A stretch of 46,414 nt of DNA from Planctomycetota bacterium (GTDB lineage Bacteria > Planctomycetota > Phycisphaerae > SM23-33), in contig JAAYCO010000108.1 of the NCBI GenBank assembly GCA_012729725.1, forward strand, positions 1 to 46,414, read 5' to 3'. The notes beneath the pieces were generated by a model. The model saw only the letters and a list, made by a program, of their open reading frames with translations, did no database searches and was not told the origin of the DNA. Position 1 is the first letter of the stretch; each line of letters begins with the position of its first letter. Position numbers and translations under genes: made by a program. This document shows positions 40,016-46,414 of the stretch, in pieces.

Positions 40016-40423
40016 ATGAAGAGAACGGCATTCACGCTTGTTGAAATTCTGATAGTGGTCATCATACTGGGCATCTTGGCGGCGATCGTGATACCGCAGT
40101 TCACCCAGGCGTCGAACGACGCACGTGCGGCGGCGTTGGTCAGCGATCTGCAGACTGTTCGCAGTCAGATTGAGTTGTACAAGGTTCAGCACCTTGACAA
40201 TTATCCAGACGCTGACAACATCGTTAACCAGTTGACCATGCGCACCAACGCCGCCGGCGAGACCGGCACAGATGCCGAAACCTATCCTTATGGCCCATAC
40301 CTCCAGGAGTTCCCGACCAATCCGTTCGTCGCCACTGGCGGCAACGAAGTTGGAACCGGCAAGGGCTGGACCTGGGACGGCACGACGTTCGCCCCCGCGG
40401 ATGAGGCTCACAGCGGTCTGTAA
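40016..40423 (+). CDS. Type IV pilin / GspG-like major pseudopilin
   Basis: 135 residues from the ATG at 40016; AGGAG is 7 bases upstream, whereas the ATG at 40010 is too close. Prepilin leader MKRTA is cut before FTLVEILIVV, with Phe at +1 and the conserved Glu at +5. The ~25-residue hydrophobic helix that follows anchors the subunit and then packs in the fibre core. The mature end YPYGPYLQEFPTNPF resembles the calcium-binding/GspG C-terminal signature (WG.PYL...P.DPW). It probably forms the main fibre together with the next gene. Confidence 0.88.
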   Translation: MKRTAFTLVEILIVVIILGILAAIVIPQFTQASNDARAAALVSDLQTVRSQIELYKVQHLDNYPDADNIVNQLTMRTNAAGETGTDAETYPYGPYLQEFPTNPFVATGGNEVGTGKGWTWDGTTFAPADEAHSGL

Positions 40424-40524
40424 GCCTGCATAGAACGGTTTGTTGACGCAGCGCACCCCGGTCGGGACCGTCCAAAATCGGTCCCGGCCGGTCGCGCTAA
40501 ACAGGAAGCATCCTCGGAGAATCC

Positions 40525-41028
40525 ATGAAAGGCTCGGCATTTACCCTTGTTGAGGTGCTGGTCGTCGTGATCCTTTTGGGGATTCTGGCTGCGGTTGTCG
40601 TGCCGCAATTCTCCACCGCCACCGCCAATGCTAGGGCAAGCATGTTGCGCGACGATCTTCGCATCATGAGAATGCAGATCGCAGTCTTCACAGAGCAGCA
40701 TCTTGGAATACCGCCCGGCTTCCCACTGGGCAAGATCGAAGACGGCGCAAGCGAACAAGTTTTCATAGATCATATGACGCTTGCCTCAAACATGTACTGC
40801 CAGCTCGCCGATCTGGGCACGGAGGGCTATCCCTATGGGCCTTACATGCGGGAAATGATGACAAATCCGATCAACGACATGGCGACTATTCGCATAATCG
40901 CCGCGAATGAACCTTTGCCAACCGTTGCAGCCGGGACGCATGGATGGATCTATTGTCCTTCCAGGCCGGCGTTTCTTTCCGACGCCGTCGGTTGCGACGA
41001 CACAGGCGTATCCTACATCGAGTATTAA
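40525..41028 (+). CDS. Type IV pilin / GspG-like pseudopilin, second copy
   Basis: 167 residues. Leader MKGSA and mature FTLVEVLVVVILLGILAAVVVPQFS are nearly those of the previous protein, and the GspG-like element recurs as YPYGPYMREMMTNPIND. It is longer by about 30 residues at the C-terminus, where WIYCPSRPAFLSDAVGCDDTG contains two cysteines able to form a disulphide. It is a paralogue of the pilin at 40016 with low identity outside the helix. It follows by 101 bp, in which a hairpin (GGGACCG/CGGTCCC) can form. Confidence 0.87.
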   Translation: MKGSAFTLVEVLVVVILLGILAAVVVPQFSTATANARASMLRDDLRIMRMQIAVFTEQHLGIPPGFPLGKIEDGASEQVFIDHMTLASNMYCQLADLGTEGYPYGPYMREMMTNPINDMATIRIIAANEPLPTVAAGTHGWIYCPSRPAFLSDAVGCDDTGVSYIEY

Positions 41029-41029
41029 C

Positions 41030-41533
41030 ATGAAGCCGCCGCCGACATATACGATCAACAGGAGGGGTTTCACTCTTCTTGAAGCTCTGTTGGCGTCGGT
41101 GCTGCTTGCTTCGGTAATCGTGTCCATAACAACTCCCTTCACGGCGGGCGCCGGGCAGACGCTTCAGGATCGCAAGTCAACCATGGCTGTGGCGCTGGCG
41201 CAGGAAATGATGGAAGAAATACTGTCTATCTGTAATCAGCCCCAGATGACTGTTGATCAGGGTGTCGTGCCCAGGCCGACGTTCACTACGCCCTTGCATT
41301 ACGACAACTACATCGAAAACGACGGCGGCATTCGCAACAGCAGGGGCTCGATCATCACCGACCCGTTGGCAAGCGGACTCAGCCGGCACGTGAATGTTGA
41401 ATACGTCACGGTCGCCAACCAGCGAGCGGAAGATCATCACGCATTCATCAGCATCAGTGTGGTCGTCAAGCAGTACGGTCAGCCCGCGGTTTCTCTAACC
41501 CGGCTGGTCTATACCGGACTGGGGGCCGATTGA
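41030..41533 (+). CDS. Minor pseudopilin, GspI/PilV-like
   Basis: 167 residues from the ATG at 41030, one base past the previous stop. Leader MKPPPTYTINRRG is cut before FTLLEALLASVLLASVIVS, with Glu at +5. VALAQEMMEEIL resembles the 'a..LA...le.l' segment of GspI/PilV. It is presumably part of the tip complex that primes fibre assembly. The stop overlaps the next start by one base. Confidence 0.8.
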   Translation: MKPPPTYTINRRGFTLLEALLASVLLASVIVSITTPFTAGAGQTLQDRKSTMAVALAQEMMEEILSICNQPQMTVDQGVVPRPTFTTPLHYDNYIENDGGIRNSRGSIITDPLASGLSRHVNVEYVTVANQRAEDHHAFISISVVVKQYGQPAVSLTRLVYTGLGAD

Positions 41534-42183
41534 TGAACAAGACTTCGTTCACGCTTACTGAGCTTGTGCTTGGCATGGCGATCACCGCCATGATAGGGCT
41601 TGCCGTGGCCGGGGCTTCGTCGGTTCTTTCAGGCAGCTACTCAAGCGACGTGCAGGCGCACCAGTCGCTGCAAACCGCCAGAATCGCAATGCTAAAGGCC
41701 AATGACGAGCTGCGACGGGCCAAACTTGTCCTTTTCGCCGGCGACAACTACTTCATGATCTGGCGAGAAGGAGACGACGCCGACGATGAAATCAACATCA
41801 GCGAGATCATCACTTTTCGCCATGATGCAAGCCAGAAGAAACTGCTGAGGCACCAGGTAGTTTACCCCCCGAGTCTTCATTCATTCTGGGTCATGCTGCT
41901 GAACTACGAGGTTCCTCTGAACACCCTGATCACGTCGCCGGCGTACTGTCTGTCGTCTTTGCTCAATATGCTGTACTGCCAGACGGCAGTGGTGGCGGAG
42001 GATGTGCAATCCTTCTCGGTGTGGACTAACAATTCGCCGCCTCGGACAGATCATGTTGTGATTGACATCGTCGTCGGCAAAGACAGCGGCTCGTTTCATC
42101 TGCGAAACAGCGCTACGCTTCGCCGGCCCGCAACCGACCAGGTTGGAAGGGCAAACGGAGAATGGGTCCTCTTTGGGGACTAG
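41533..42183 (+). CDS. Minor pseudopilin, GspJ/PilW-like
   Basis: 216 residues from the ATG at 41533, which shares its first base with the previous stop. Leader MNKTS is cut before FTLTELVLGMAITAMIGLAV, again with Glu at +5. The body (LQTARIAMLKANDELRRAKLV, EIITFRHDASQKKLLRHQV, VAEDVQSFSVWTNN) matches the layout of GspJ/PilW: a helix followed by beta strands describing linear data-like repeats. It is probably a tip component. Confidence 0.8.
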   Translation: MNKTSFTLTELVLGMAITAMIGLAVAGASSVLSGSYSSDVQAHQSLQTARIAMLKANDELRRAKLVLFAGDNYFMIWREGDDADDEINISEIITFRHDASQKKLLRHQVVYPPSLHSFWVMLLNYEVPLNTLITSPAYCLSSLLNMLYCQTAVVAEDVQSFSVWTNNSPPRTDHVVIDIVVGKDSGSFHLRNSATLRRPATDQVGRANGEWVLFGD

Positions 42184-42186
42184 CCA

Positions 42187-43290
42187 ATGAAAACACAAGT
42201 CGCACATAACGACGTCGGCAGAAGCGCTTTCGCGCTGATCATGGTGCTTATGCTCGTCGCGGCGGCTTCGGTTCTTGGCATGTGCTGCCTGTGGTCTTCG
42301 TCGATCCGCCTGGCAGGGTCTCAGAATTTCGTGACCGCCGCAAGGGCAAGAATGCTCGCTGAAAGCGGCGTGCAGCACGCGATGTACATTCTTCGCACAG
42401 ATGCGGACGCTCTGCTTGCGGCGGGGGCCAGTAATCCGCTTGGCCCATACCATCTTGATTCGATGGACGACTCTTACTGGTTCTACTGCCTGGGCCAGGG
42501 AGGGGGCTCGACGTTCAGCATAGCCTCGCATTCCGCTTGCGGCGGATTGAACGCGGATGTCAAAGTAACCGCCAGATTGCGAAGCAACTACCGTTCGCTG
42601 CTTGAATCGGCGGGCCCGACGCACTACTGGCGGTTGGGGGAAAGCTCCGGAACCACGTGCAGAGACAGCGCCGGCAGCGCGAACGGATCGTTCATAAACG
42701 GCGTTACGCTTCGCACGGCCGGGGCCATTGTCGGCGACAACGACACGGCGACGACTTACAACGGCAATAATCAGTATGTATCGATTCCCAGCATTAACCC
42801 CTCCGGATCGGCCATGACGATGATGGCCTGGGTGCGGGGCAACAACGTGGATCTGTATGATCGCTGGGTGCTGTCCAAGATATCCGGAGGCAGCGTCAAT
42901 AGGGTCTATTGGGCGCTGGGGGTGCTTGGCACATCAGGCAGCAATCGGCTGGCGTGCAGGGTGAAGACCAGCAATAAGACCACCACGCTTCAGGCGTCGG
43001 TTGCACTTCCGAAACAGGAATGGGTTTTCCTGGCGGCGGTGTACACCGGGCAGCACATCATCCTGTATCAGAACGGCGTCGAGGTGGCCCGAATCGCCGA
43101 GACCGGGTCAATACAAACCTCTTCGGCAAGCACTACCATTGGAAGCACAACGCATCAGCCCACGGGCAATCCATGGAGCGGCGGAATTGACGAAGTGGCC
43201 ATGTTCTTCAAGGCCCTCAGCGCGTCACAGATTGCCGCTCTGTACAACGCCAGAGCTCCCGATGTGGAGATAGTGCGATGGGACGATTGA
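42187..43290 (+). CDS. Minor pilin (PilX/GspK-like) fused to a LamG domain
   Basis: 367 residues. Residues 13-35 (SAFALIMVLMLVAAASVLG) are the hydrophobic N-terminal helix, followed by ARARMLAESGVQHAMYIL, a pattern of PilX/GspK-type minor pilins. About 140-355 is a LamG/concanavalin-like jellyroll: THYWRLGESSGTTCRDSAGSANGSF, YVSIPS, MTMMAWVRG, WVFLAAVYTGQHIILYQNGV and IDEVAMFFKALSASQIAALYNA. LamG domains bind carbohydrates or proteins. The fusion suggests an adhesive or substrate-binding pilus tip. The leader is not a canonical G-F site, so processing needs proof. Confidence 0.82.
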   Translation: MKTQVAHNDVGRSAFALIMVLMLVAAASVLGMCCLWSSSIRLAGSQNFVTAARARMLAESGVQHAMYILRTDADALLAAGASNPLGPYHLDSMDDSYWFYCLGQGGGSTFSIASHSACGGLNADVKVTARLRSNYRSLLESAGPTHYWRLGESSGTTCRDSAGSANGSFINGVTLRTAGAIVGDNDTATTYNGNNQYVSIPSINPSGSAMTMMAWVRGNNVDLYDRWVLSKISGGSVNRVYWALGVLGTSGSNRLACRVKTSNKTTTLQASVALPKQEWVFLAAVYTGQHIILYQNGVEVARIAETGSIQTSSASTTIGSTTHQPTGNPWSGGIDEVAMFFKALSASQIAALYNARAPDVEIVRWDD

Positions 43291-43309
43291 CCAAACAAAG
43301 GAACCAGAG

Positions 43310-43630
43310 ATGAAAACCGAACTCAACACAACCGGGCATACAGGCATTCGCGTCTTGCTGGCCATGAATCTCGCGGTCCTTGCGTTGCTTGCTCTGGTGC
43401 TGGCTGGCCAGCTGTTCAGCGATCCGCTGATGGCCCAGCAGGGCGGCGGGAGCGGCGGCGCGATTGACGGTTTTGGTGGAACGGCAACAAGAGTCGCCCA
43501 ACTGCTTGAACAGCAACAGCAGATGAACCAGAAGCTCGATCAACTGATCAACCTATTCGCAACCGGACAGGCCAAGGTTCAAATCGTGGTGGATTCCGGT
43601 TCTGGAGCATCCAATGTCAAGAAGCCCTGA
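43310..43630 (+). CDS. Unknown membrane protein with C-terminal coiled coil
   Basis: 106 residues. Residues 13-33 (IRVLLAMNLAVLALLALVLAG) are a membrane segment, followed by a glycine-rich stretch (QGGGSGGAIDGFGG) and a glutamine-rich heptad region (RVAQLLEQQQQMNQKLDQLINLF), predicted as a coiled coil. No pilin leader. It overlaps the next gene by 17 bp and is surrounded by pilin-type genes, so an accessory assembly or regulatory role is plausible. No known family recognised. Confidence 0.65.
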   Translation: MKTELNTTGHTGIRVLLAMNLAVLALLALVLAGQLFSDPLMAQQGGGSGGAIDGFGGTATRVAQLLEQQQQMNQKLDQLINLFATGQAKVQIVVDSGSGASNVKKP

Positions 43631-44102
43631 GGCGCGCATCAGTCGGGCGTTCACGCTGGTTGAAATTCTGATGGTGGTGATCATCATGGCCATCGCGGCG
43701 GCCATTGTGATTCCATACTCATCCGCCAGCGGCACCGCGGCCCTGGCGGCGGCAAGGATGATCACAAGCGATCTTCAATACGCCCAGAATGTGGCGATAA
43801 CGACGCAAAAACCAGTAACCGCAACGTTCAGCACAACCACCAATGAATATTCGCTTACCAGCCAAAGTGAGCCGCTAATTCATCCGATTACAAAGGTAGC
43901 GTACACGGTGCGGCTGTCGAACGAGCGTGGAATGTCAGGCGTGCGCATCGAATCGACCACGCTTGGCGCCGCAGGAGCGGTAACCTTCGACGAGTTTGGT
44001 TCTCCAAGCGAGGCATGCATGATTCTCGTCAAGGCGGGCGCTGTCATGTATCGCGTTGAGGTCGCCGCGGCGACAGGCAACATCAAGGTGACGGCTTTGT
44101 AG
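43614..44102 (+). CDS. GspH/FimT-like minor pseudopilin
   Basis: 162 residues. Leader MSRSPEARISRA is cut before FTLVEILMVVIIMAIAAAIVIP. ARMITSDLQYAQNVAITTQKPV is the signature of the GspH/FimT family, where the helix lines the core. The beta-rich rest ends TFDEFGSPSEACMILVKAG, again typical. It presumably joins the fibre or its tip. The start codon lies inside the previous gene, consistent with coupled translation. Confidence 0.85.
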   Translation: MSRSPEARISRAFTLVEILMVVIIMAIAAAIVIPYSSASGTAALAAARMITSDLQYAQNVAITTQKPVTATFSTTTNEYSLTSQSEPLIHPITKVAYTVRLSNERGMSGVRIESTTLGAAGAVTFDEFGSPSEACMILVKAGAVMYRVEVAAATGNIKVTAL

Positions 44103-44115
44103 AAAGGACCAAGGG

Positions 44116-45261
44116 ATGTTCAAATCCCTTTTTCAGAATCGAACCTGGCCCATTGCTCTGGACATCGGAGGCGACAGCATCAAGCTGCTTCAGATGCGCC
44201 AGGCGGGCTCTGTGCTGAAGGTTCATGCTTGCGCCAGATGGCGGTTCTCGGAATCGGACGGCGTTGATCCCCTTCGCAGACGTCAGCAGGCGGTGTCGGT
44301 CATTCCCGAGTTGCTCAGGAGCAACGGGTTTGTCGGCAGGAAGGTGATCACTTCGCTTTCGTGCGAGGATCTGTGCATAAAGAGCATTCGCATGGCTGCA
44401 ATGCCCGACGCCCAGATGCACGCTGAAATAATGCGCGAAGCCGCAAGCCGTTTCGGTTTCGAAATCGCGCGCGACCAGATAGCCTGGCTCAACGCCGGGC
44501 AGGTGCGCCAGGGCGCCGAGGTGCGCAACGAGATTATCCTTCTGGCGGTGAAGCCCCAGGTTATCGCCGACCATCTTTCTCTTCTTTCAAGCGTGGGGCT
44601 CAAGCCTCAGCACATAGACGCCGAGCCAATCGCGCTGTTCAGGGCGTTCGAGCGAATGCTGCGTCGAAAGGCGGACGAACAGGCGGTGACGGTGGTTGTG
44701 GATATTGGCAGCAGGTCCACCAGGGTGATAGTCGCCAGGGGCAGGGAAGTCGTGTTCATCAAGAACATCGACGCCGGCGGCAGAAGGTTCACGCAGACTC
44801 TGGCCCGCCACCTTAACATACCGCACGCCGAGGCTGAGGAGTTGCGGTTGAGGCTCAGGCGTCCAAGTGAGAAGGGCGACGAATCGTCCGGCCGGGGCAG
44901 CGTGGACTGGACGCTCTATGACGCCCTTCGCGCGGAGGTCGAGGGCCTGGGAAGAGAAATCGCCCTGTGCCTGAGATACTGCGCCGTAACCTTCCGCGGC
45001 CTGCGACCCACGAACGTGCTGCTGACCGGAGGCGAGTCATATGATCGCGCTGTGGTGGAACTGCTCGGCGAGCATCTTGGCGTGCCTTGCGTGGTCGCCC
45101 AGCCCTTCAAAGGAATAGACGTCGCCAGCGTCGACTTCGGCGCCGACCGACGAGCCACGCTCTCGGAATGGACTCTGTGCCTCGGGCTGGCTGGCAGATT
45201 CAAAAATCTTAGCGATCCTGTTCAGGAGAATGGCGATGCAACACATAGACTTTCTGCCTGA
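44116..45261 (+). CDS. pilM: PilM-like actin-fold assembly ATPase
   Basis: 381 residues. The actin-like fold is shown by IALDIGGDSIKLLQM at the N-terminus (phosphate 1), VVVDIGSRSTRVIVARG (phosphate 2) and VLLTGGESYDRA (adenosine). PilM is a cytoplasmic protein of the type IV pilus inner-membrane platform that binds the N-terminal tail of PilN. It is followed immediately by pilN- and pilO-like genes, the standard order. Its end overlaps pilN by 26 bp. Ribosome site AAAGGA precedes the ATG. Confidence 0.9.
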   Translation: MFKSLFQNRTWPIALDIGGDSIKLLQMRQAGSVLKVHACARWRFSESDGVDPLRRRQQAVSVIPELLRSNGFVGRKVITSLSCEDLCIKSIRMAAMPDAQMHAEIMREAASRFGFEIARDQIAWLNAGQVRQGAEVRNEIILLAVKPQVIADHLSLLSSVGLKPQHIDAEPIALFRAFERMLRRKADEQAVTVVVDIGSRSTRVIVARGREVVFIKNIDAGGRRFTQTLARHLNIPHAEAEELRLRLRRPSEKGDESSGRGSVDWTLYDALRAEVEGLGREIALCLRYCAVTFRGLRPTNVLLTGGESYDRAVVELLGEHLGVPCVVAQPFKGIDVASVDFGADRRATLSEWTLCLGLAGRFKNLSDPVQENGDATHRLSA

Positions 45262-45856
45262 GCAAATAAAGGCTCATCGGCTTCGCCGGCGAAGGCTTGT
45301 TCAATACTGCTATGTGCTTGTTGTCATCGCCGCCGGGATAGGCTTGTGGGGCTACTCGTGGCGAGGAAGAATCAGCAGGGCCAACGATGAGTTAAAGCGG
45401 CTGGAGCACCAGTGCAATCAGGTTCACATTCAGCTTGCCGGATTGGAGCAGCTTCAACGCCAGCAGGCCCAGTTGCTCATCAAGGAACGAATATCGAACA
45501 CGCTTGGCAGCAGGGTCAACGCGCTTGATCTGCTTGCCGAACTTGAACGGGTTCTGCCCCAGGGCGTTTCTCTGATGAATCTCACCATGGAGGCTGTTCA
45601 GGTTCAGGTGCCAATCGAGACCGCCGCGAACACCAGCTCCAGAACCAGGACCGAAACACAACATTACAGCACGGTCAACCGCGTCAAGTTCACCGTAACG
45701 GCGATCGCGCCGACGGATGTGGACGTCGCGAATTCGATTGCGCAGTTGTCTTCCAGTCCACTTCTGGAGGACATCAACATGGCTTACGCGCGGACGATCA
45801 ACATGGAAGGCAGGCAGGCGAAGGAGTTCCAGGCCGTCTGTCACGTGGCCAGGTAA
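45236..45856 (+). CDS. pilN: PilN-like inner-membrane assembly protein
   Basis: 206 residues from the ATG at 45236, which has AGGAGA 6 bases upstream; the ATG at 45230 is too close to it. The N-terminal HIDFLPEQIK is the PilM-binding tail, corresponding to the 'NLLP' motif. One membrane segment follows at about 24-42, then a coiled coil (about 45-85) and a ferredoxin-like periplasmic domain (AELERVLPQGVSLMNLTMEA). It forms a dimer with PilO that aligns the platform. Confidence 0.87.
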   Translation: MQHIDFLPEQIKAHRLRRRRLVQYCYVLVVIAAGIGLWGYSWRGRISRANDELKRLEHQCNQVHIQLAGLEQLQRQQAQLLIKERISNTLGSRVNALDLLAELERVLPQGVSLMNLTMEAVQVQVPIETAANTSSRTRTETQHYSTVNRVKFTVTAIAPTDVDVANSIAQLSSSPLLEDINMAYARTINMEGRQAKEFQAVCHVAR

Positions 45857-45865
45857 GGAGAGACC

Positions 45866-46396
45866 TTGAACCCCAAAACCAAAGACTTGCTGATCATGAG
45901 CGCTGCCGCCGCGGCAATGATCATCGCGGGCGTGCTGCTTGTTCATATGCCCAACAGCCGAAAACTGGAGGACACCCAGTCGAAGATACTCTCCGCGCGC
46001 GCCTCGCTTGAGGCCCAGACGCTGCAGGCGTCGGTTATCCCCGACATGATGCGGCAAATCGAGCAGATGAAGGTGAAGTACAAAGACTTTGACCGCCGCC
46101 TTCCCAAGCGAAAAGAGCTGGGCGGATTTCTGCGAGACATCAGTGAGAACCTCGGCAGGGAAAACCTGGTGAACCAGTCTTACCAGCCTGGCGCTCCTGT
46201 TCCGCAGGACTTGTTCCACATGCTTCCCATCGAGATGAAGCTGAGGGGGCCGTATCTTTCCCTCGCAAGCTTCCTGCAAAGCATAGATCAGATGGAGCGA
46301 TTGACGCGGGTGCAGAAGCTCAAGATTGTCTCCGACCCGCGGACCAACGAGTTGGACATCACCCTGAACATGAATATCTACTTCACAGAGAGTTGA
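45866..46396 (+). CDS. pilO: PilO-like inner-membrane assembly protein
   Basis: 176 residues, starting with TTG at 45866. AAGGAG 6 bases upstream and the absence of a better ATG support this rare start. A membrane segment lies at about 9-26, a coiled coil at about 30-70, and a ferredoxin-like domain at about 75-170 (KELGGFLRDISENLGRENL, PIEMKLRGPYLSLASFLQSIDQMERLTRVQKLKIVSD). This is the PilO layout, the heterodimer partner of PilN. Confidence 0.87.
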   Translation: MNPKTKDLLIMSAAAAAMIIAGVLLVHMPNSRKLEDTQSKILSARASLEAQTLQASVIPDMMRQIEQMKVKYKDFDRRLPKRKELGGFLRDISENLGRENLVNQSYQPGAPVPQDLFHMLPIEMKLRGPYLSLASFLQSIDQMERLTRVQKLKIVSDPRTNELDITLNMNIYFTES

Positions 46397-46398
46397 AT

Positions 46399-46414
46399 AT
46401 GCCGGCAAACAACA
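46399..46414 (+). CDS. Start of the next gene, cut by the window end
   Basis: ATGCCGGCAAACAACA begins 2 bp after the PilO-like stop and encodes only M-P-A-N-N. GAGAG in the end of the PilO-like gene could be its ribosome site. By gene order it may be PilP- or PilQ-like, but nothing in the five residues shows it. Confidence 0.35.

Noticed and set aside
45392-46408. 338-codon open frame on the minus strand across the pilN/pilO-like genes
   Set aside because: Antisense shadow; the composition is His/Arg/Leu-rich, and the plus strand contains recognisable PilN and PilO features.
1-46414. Insertion sequences, integrases or prophage genes
   Set aside because: No transposase, integrase or phage structural protein was recognised; the only possibly mobile item is the non-coding element at 34811-34955.

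Overview
The window looks like a chromosomal segment of a planctomycete, most likely class Phycisphaerae or a close uncultivated relative. The reasons are combined. It holds a long division and cell-wall (dcw) cluster that stops after an FtsQ-like gene with no ftsA or ftsZ. It has uroporphyrinogen-decarboxylase-like (UroD-like) proteins paired with AraC regulators, a DUF1570-like metallopeptidase lipoprotein, PEP-CTERM/LamG-type secreted proteins and a GC-rich codon style. The assignment is inferred from gene content; no marker phylogeny was run.

Layout. Positions 1-4025 are a carbohydrate-utilisation fringe: the tail of an FAD-dependent oxidoreductase, a LacI-family repressor with a clear promoter and operator, and a secreted protein whose reading frame breaks into a barrel-type glycosidase-like protein. 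A tRNA-Arg(TCT) with its own promoter and a lipoprotein peptidase follow (4093-5358). Positions 5644-20996 are the dcw cluster, all on + and tightly spaced: mraZ, small ORF, rsmH, LysM membrane protein, ftsL-like, ftsI, murE, murF, mraY, ftsW, murG, murC, murB, ddl, ftsQ-like. murD, ftsA and ftsZ are missing. The cluster makes lipid II from UDP-MurNAc onward (apart from the MurD step) and encodes the septal SEDS/bPBP synthase with its FtsL/FtsQ partners, so it describes a peptidoglycan-making septum machine lacking the usual FtsZ organiser at this locus.

Positions 21019-39349 are mixed: two divergent AraC/UroD-like pairs, a two-domain family-4 glycosyltransferase, a hexose-6-phosphate mutarotase-like epimerase, a WecA/TagO-like lipid-carrier sugar-phosphate transferase, a NifA-like sigma-54 activator, a flavodoxin-like protein, two very small proteins (DUF1328 and a Cys-rich metal-binding type), tandem HEAT-repeat lipoproteins, a sugar-phosphate-isomerase-like barrel protein, a degenerate PAS/GAF/receiver signalling protein and a GH112 galactoside phosphorylase.

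Positions 40016-46414 are a type IV pilus/type II secretion-like operon behind a structured ~250-base leader: two GspG-like pilins, two minor pseudopilins, a minor pilin fused to a LamG domain, a coiled-coil membrane protein, a GspH-like pseudopilin, then PilM, PilN and PilO. The start of one more gene is cut by the window end.

The points most worth a second look are the FtsZ-less dcw cluster with an inserted LysM protein, the 10-bp-phased MraZ operator candidate, the LamG-tipped pilin operon with its leader RNA, the twin AraC/UroD modules, and the sensor protein whose phospho-acceptor histidine is replaced.
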